Of a stretch of DNA of 7,918 bases, positions 5,132 to 7,918 are shown in pieces. The notes beneath the pieces were generated by a model. It had not been told where the DNA came from. It was given only the letters and a program-made list of their open reading frames with translations, and searched no databases. The translations under genes and the position numbers were made by a program. The stretch is taken from the NCBI GenBank assembly GCA_052388135.1, contig JBQTIM010000110.1, positions 1 through 7,918 of the forward strand, given 5' to 3'. Origin of the DNA: JBQTIM01 sp052388135. Its GTDB lineage: Bacteria > Elusimicrobiota > Elusimicrobia > FEN-1173. The first letter of the stretch is position 1; each line of letters begins with the position of its first letter.

Positions 5132-6535
5132 TCACGGCAGAATCCTCTGCACCCAGGCCGCAAGGGCGTTGGGAAAAAGGCCGGCGCCCAGAGTGATGAT
5201 CAGGGTGGCGGCCACGGAGCCCGCCAGCACCTGGGGAATGGGTCGCGCCTGGCCGGCGGAGGCCGGCTCGGCGAAGAACATGCGGCGCACGATGCCGAAG
5301 TAGTAGTAAAGCGATATCACGCTGTTGACCAAGCCCACGGCGGCCAGCCAATAATATTTCTCGGAGACGGCGGCGGCGAAGACGGCGAACTTGCCGATGA
5401 ACCCGATCATGGGCGGAATGCCCGTGAGGGAAATCATGAACACCGTGGTCGCCAGGGCCAGCGGCAGGGACCGGCCGGCCAGGCCCGCAAAGCCGTCCAG
5501 GTCCTCCGTCTGGGACTGGTTGGACACGGCGATGACGCAGGCGAAAGCGCCCAGGTTCATGAAGAGGTAGGCCGCCGCGTAGAGAAGCACGGACCGCAGC
5601 CCCAGGGTTCCCGCCGCCGTGAAACCCACCAAAACGTAACCCATTTGCGCGATGGAGGAATAACCCAAAAGCCGTTTCACGTTTCGCTGGTGGAGAGCGG
5701 AAAGGTTGCCCACCGTCATGGTCACGGCCGCCAAAACGGCCAGCATGGCGGTGAGGCCCAACTCTCCGTGATGGGGCAGGACCCGCGCCAAAGCGCCGAA
5801 CGCGGCGGCTTTGGGCGCCACGGAAAGGAACGCGGTCACGGGCGTGGGCGCGCCCTCGTAAGCGTCGGGCACCCACATATGGAAAGGGACCATGGCCACC
5901 TTGAAGCCGAAACCGGCCAGGATCAGGATCGAGGCGCCGGCCAGGGGGAGGCGGTGCGCCTCGCCGCCGGCGGCCGCGGCGAAGGCTGCCAGGCTGGTGG
6001 TCCCCAGCAGGCCGTAAAGCAGGGAGACGCCGTAGATCATGAGGCCCGAGGAAAAGGCCCCCACCAGAAAAAATTTCACGGCCGCCTCGCTGGAGCGGCG
6101 CTGGTCCTTGAAGAACCCCGTGAGGATGAAGGAGGCCACGCCCAAAAGCTCGATGGAGATCACCACCAGCAGGAGGTCCGACGCCGACACCAGCATCAGC
6201 ATGCCCACGCCCGCCAACAAAAGAAGGGCGCAATACGTGCCCCAGGATTTCAGCCCGTCGAACTCGCGGTAGCCCGCCGACAAAAGCAAAACGATGAGCA
6301 GCCCCGCCAGCAAAATGAGCTTGAAAAAAACCGCCATGCCGTCCACGGCGAACATGCCGAAAGCCTCGGCGTTGACGCCGCCCAGGCCCGCCGCAACCAC
6401 GCCCGCGACGGCCACGGCCGCCGCGGCGAAACCCACCCACGGCCGCCGCACGGCGGGCCAAAAGGCCTCGCCCATGAGGAGGCCCAGGGCCGCCGCGGTG
6501 AGGATAAGTTCCGGCGCGAGGAGGGCGAGGTTCAT
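5132..6535 (-). CDS. nuoN: NADH-quinone oxidoreductase subunit N
   Basis: NuoN is one of three antiporter-like membrane subunits of complex I, each thought to move protons as quinone is reduced. The product has 467 residues, close to the E. coli length (485), and is hydrophobic throughout, consistent with 13 to 14 transmembrane helices. Residues of the conserved proton path are visible: E129 in ISIEL, K154 in EAAVKFFLVG, K212 in GFGFKVAMVPFH, K242 in VAPKAAAFG, and K382 in GFIGKF. These appear to correspond to E. coli E133, K158, K217, K247 and K395. The signature PFHMWVPDAYEGAPTPVTAF (217-236) is intact, as is the discontinuous-helix region near GYSSIAQMGY. The ATG lies 3 nt after the nuoM stop, indicating one operon. 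No lesion is seen. Confidence 0.97.
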   Translation of the reverse strand: MNLALLAPELILTAAALGLLMGEAFWPAVRRPWVGFAAAAVAVAGVVAAGLGGVNAEAFGMFAVDGMAVFFKLILLAGLLIVLLLSAGYREFDGLKSWGTYCALLLLAGVGMLMLVSASDLLLVVISIELLGVASFILTGFFKDQRRSSEAAVKFFLVGAFSSGLMIYGVSLLYGLLGTTSLAAFAAAAGGEAHRLPLAGASILILAGFGFKVAMVPFHMWVPDAYEGAPTPVTAFLSVAPKAAAFGALARVLPHHGELGLTAMLAVLAAVTMTVGNLSALHQRNVKRLLGYSSIAQMGYVLVGFTAAGTLGLRSVLLYAAAYLFMNLGAFACVIAVSNQSQTEDLDGFAGLAGRSLPLALATTVFMISLTGIPPMIGFIGKFAVFAAAVSEKYYWLAAVGLVNSVISLYYYFGIVRRMFFAEPASAGQARPIPQVLAGSVAATLIITLGAGLFPNALAAWVQRILP

Positions 6536-6538
6536 GGT

Positions 6539-7814
6539 TTAACCGCGGGCCGCCTCTTTATCGTCGGCGGCAAGCGCCGCCTTGGGCTCCAGCAGGGCCG
6601 CCGCCGGAGCGGCCGTCTTTCCTTGAACCTTGTCGATGATGGAAGCCAAGGTTTTGTCCATGACGTTCAGCGCCAAGTGCGGCTGCACGCCCAGCAGGAT
6701 CGTCAGCGCCACCAGGGGAACCGTCGTCACCAGCTCGCGCGGGCTCATGTCCTTGAGCCGGCCCTCCCAGCGGATGTTGAACTCGCCCAGGAACACGTCC
6801 TTAAGCAGTTTCAGGAAGAAAGCCGCCGTGATGACGATGCCCAGCACCGAAAGCACCACCCAAAGGCGGAAAGACCTTTCGCCGAAAGCTCCGAGGAAGC
6901 ACAGGAATTCGGACACGAACCCCGCCAGGCCCGGCAAACCCAAAGACGCCATGGCCTGCACGATCATGATGCCCGTGAACACGGGCAGCTTGAGCCCCAG
7001 CCCGCCGAACTCGTCGATGTTGCGGGTGTGGGCCTGGTCGTAGAGAACGCCCACCAGAAGGAACAGCGACCCGGTGATGATGCCGTGGGTCACCATCTGC
7101 AGAACGGCGCCCGACATGCCCGCCGAAGCGTTGGGCCCCGCCACCGCCGCCATGCCCAGCAGGCAATAGCCCATGTGGTTGACGGAAGAATAAGCCACCA
7201 TGCGCTTCATGTCCCTCTGGGCCATGGCGCAGAACGCCCCGTAGACGATGTTGATGCAGGCGATGATCACCAGCGGATAAACGAACCACTGCGTGGCCAG
7301 CGGCAATATAGGATAAGAGATGCGCAGGATGCCGTAGGTCCCCATTTTCAGCAGGACGCCCGCCAGGATGACGGAGATGGCCGTGGGCGCCTCCACGTGG
7401 GCCAGCGGCAGCCACGTGTGGAACGGGAACGCGGGCACCTTGATGGCGAAGCCCAGGTAAAGGGCCATGAACACCCAGATCTGGAAGCTACGGGCGAACC
7501 GGCCCGACTGGCCCATCAGCTCGATCATGTCGAAGGTGCGGGGCTCGCTGGAGAAATAAAGCGCCAGCATGCCCAGCAGCATGAACACGCTGCCGGCCAG
7601 GGTGTAAAGGAAAAACTTCACCGCCGCGTATTCCTTCTTGGGCCCGCCCCAGATGCCGATGAGGAAATACATGGGCACCAGGGTGATCTCCCAGAAAACG
7701 TAGAACAGGAAAAGGTCCAGGGCCACGAACACGCCCATCATGCCCACTTCCAAGAGCAGGAACCAGAAAAAATATTCCTTCACGCGGTTCTCGATGTTGA
7801 AGGAGGCGATGATG
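6539..7814 (-). CDS. nuoM: NADH-quinone oxidoreductase subunit M, 5'-truncated
   Basis: NuoM is the middle antiporter-like subunit of the complex I membrane arm. About 424 genuine residues are present, starting at IIASFNIENRVKEYFF; roughly the first 100 residues of a typical 500-residue NuoM are missing. Key features are intact: the TM5 glutamate in LFYVFWEITLVPMYFLIGIW, the lysine in GFAIKVPAFPFHTWLP, the lysine in VLLKMGTYGILR, the MVTHGII histidine, and the glutamate in FVSEF. These match E. coli E144, K234, K265, a conserved TM histidine and a late TM glutamate. The open frame continues beyond 7814 to an ATG at 7915. That stretch is antisense translation of a fold-back copy (see 7737-7918), so it should not be annotated as the NuoM N-terminus. 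A soluble Ala/Lys/Asp-rich tail of about 25 residues ends the protein. nuoN follows after 3 nt. Confidence 0.95.
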
Positions 7815-7918
7815 CTCACGGCCCTCCTGTCCCTGGTGGCCATCATCGCCTCCTTCAACATCGAGAACCGCGTGAAGGAATATTTTTTCTGGTTCCTGCT
7901 CTTGGAAGTGGGCATGAT
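7737..7918. repeat. nuoM: Fold-back inverted duplication of nuoM sequence at window edge
   Basis: Positions 7737-7814 and 7841-7918 are perfect 78-bp reverse complements around a 26-nt spacer (7815-7840). The right arm reaches the last base of the window. Read on the plus strand from 7815, the spacer and right arm encode one continuous NuoM-like peptide of 34 residues. It starts LTALLSLVAIIASFNIENR and runs to LLLEVGM. The minus-strand nuoM frame instead becomes unrelated residues (MMATRDRRAVS) in the spacer. Thus 7815-7918 is a sense-strand copy of nuoM, inverted and joined at 7814/7815. This is best explained as a chimeric or assembly fold-back at a contig end. Confidence 0.88.

Noticed and set aside
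5095..5163. ATG at 5163 as the start of the prenyl synthase
   Set aside because: It overlaps nuoN by 32 nt and adds a Cys/Pro/Arg-rich 23-residue extension not typical of the family.
7815..7915. ATG at 7915 as the nuoM start
   Set aside because: The peptide from 7915 to 7815 is antisense reading of the fold-back copy and does not resemble a NuoM N-terminus; the opposite strand of the same bases does encode NuoM.

Overview
The window is GC-rich DNA (hand counts of about 57 to 67 % in the stretches I tallied). It appears to come from a Gram-negative bacterium that respires through a proton-pumping NADH:quinone oxidoreductase. The Gram-negative call rests on a TolC-type outer-membrane factor, a periplasmic adaptor and an RND pump. 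All genes lie on the minus strand, so the reading order runs from high to low coordinates. Taxonomy cannot be fixed. The secreted protein with a 'YQGRL...SSPYALAA' module and a tail-collar-like end is a style I associate with uncultured lineages such as Elusimicrobiota, but that is a weak inference.

Layout in transcription order. (1) 7815-7918 is a fold-back copy of nuoM sequence that forms a near-perfect palindrome at the window edge; it looks like an assembly or amplification artefact at a contig end. (2) nuoM (5'-truncated) and nuoN follow, separated by 3 nt, as the end of a complex I operon. (3) A long-chain polyprenyl diphosphate synthase begins about 37 nt after nuoN. It probably makes the isoprenoid tail of the quinone that complex I reduces. 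(4) A roughly 106-nt spacer holds two perfect TATAAT boxes, the likely promoters of the second half of the window. (5) A secreted 304-residue protein carries a phage-tail-collar-like, histidine-rich C-terminal region. (6) Overlapping its 3' end is a TolC-like outer-membrane factor, then a membrane-fusion adaptor. (7) After a 443-nt gap that holds three inverted-repeat structures, an RND permease begins; only its first 26 codons are present.

Functionally the window joins a respiratory block (complex I antiporter-like subunits plus quinone-tail synthesis) to an envelope block (secreted collar-type protein plus tripartite efflux pump). None of the starts examined has a convincing Shine-Dalgarno sequence. 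I do not see a clearly new multi-gene system. The points that most deserve a second look are the fold-back end, the structured repeat cluster splitting the efflux operon, and the promoter-proximal HxH-rich secreted protein.
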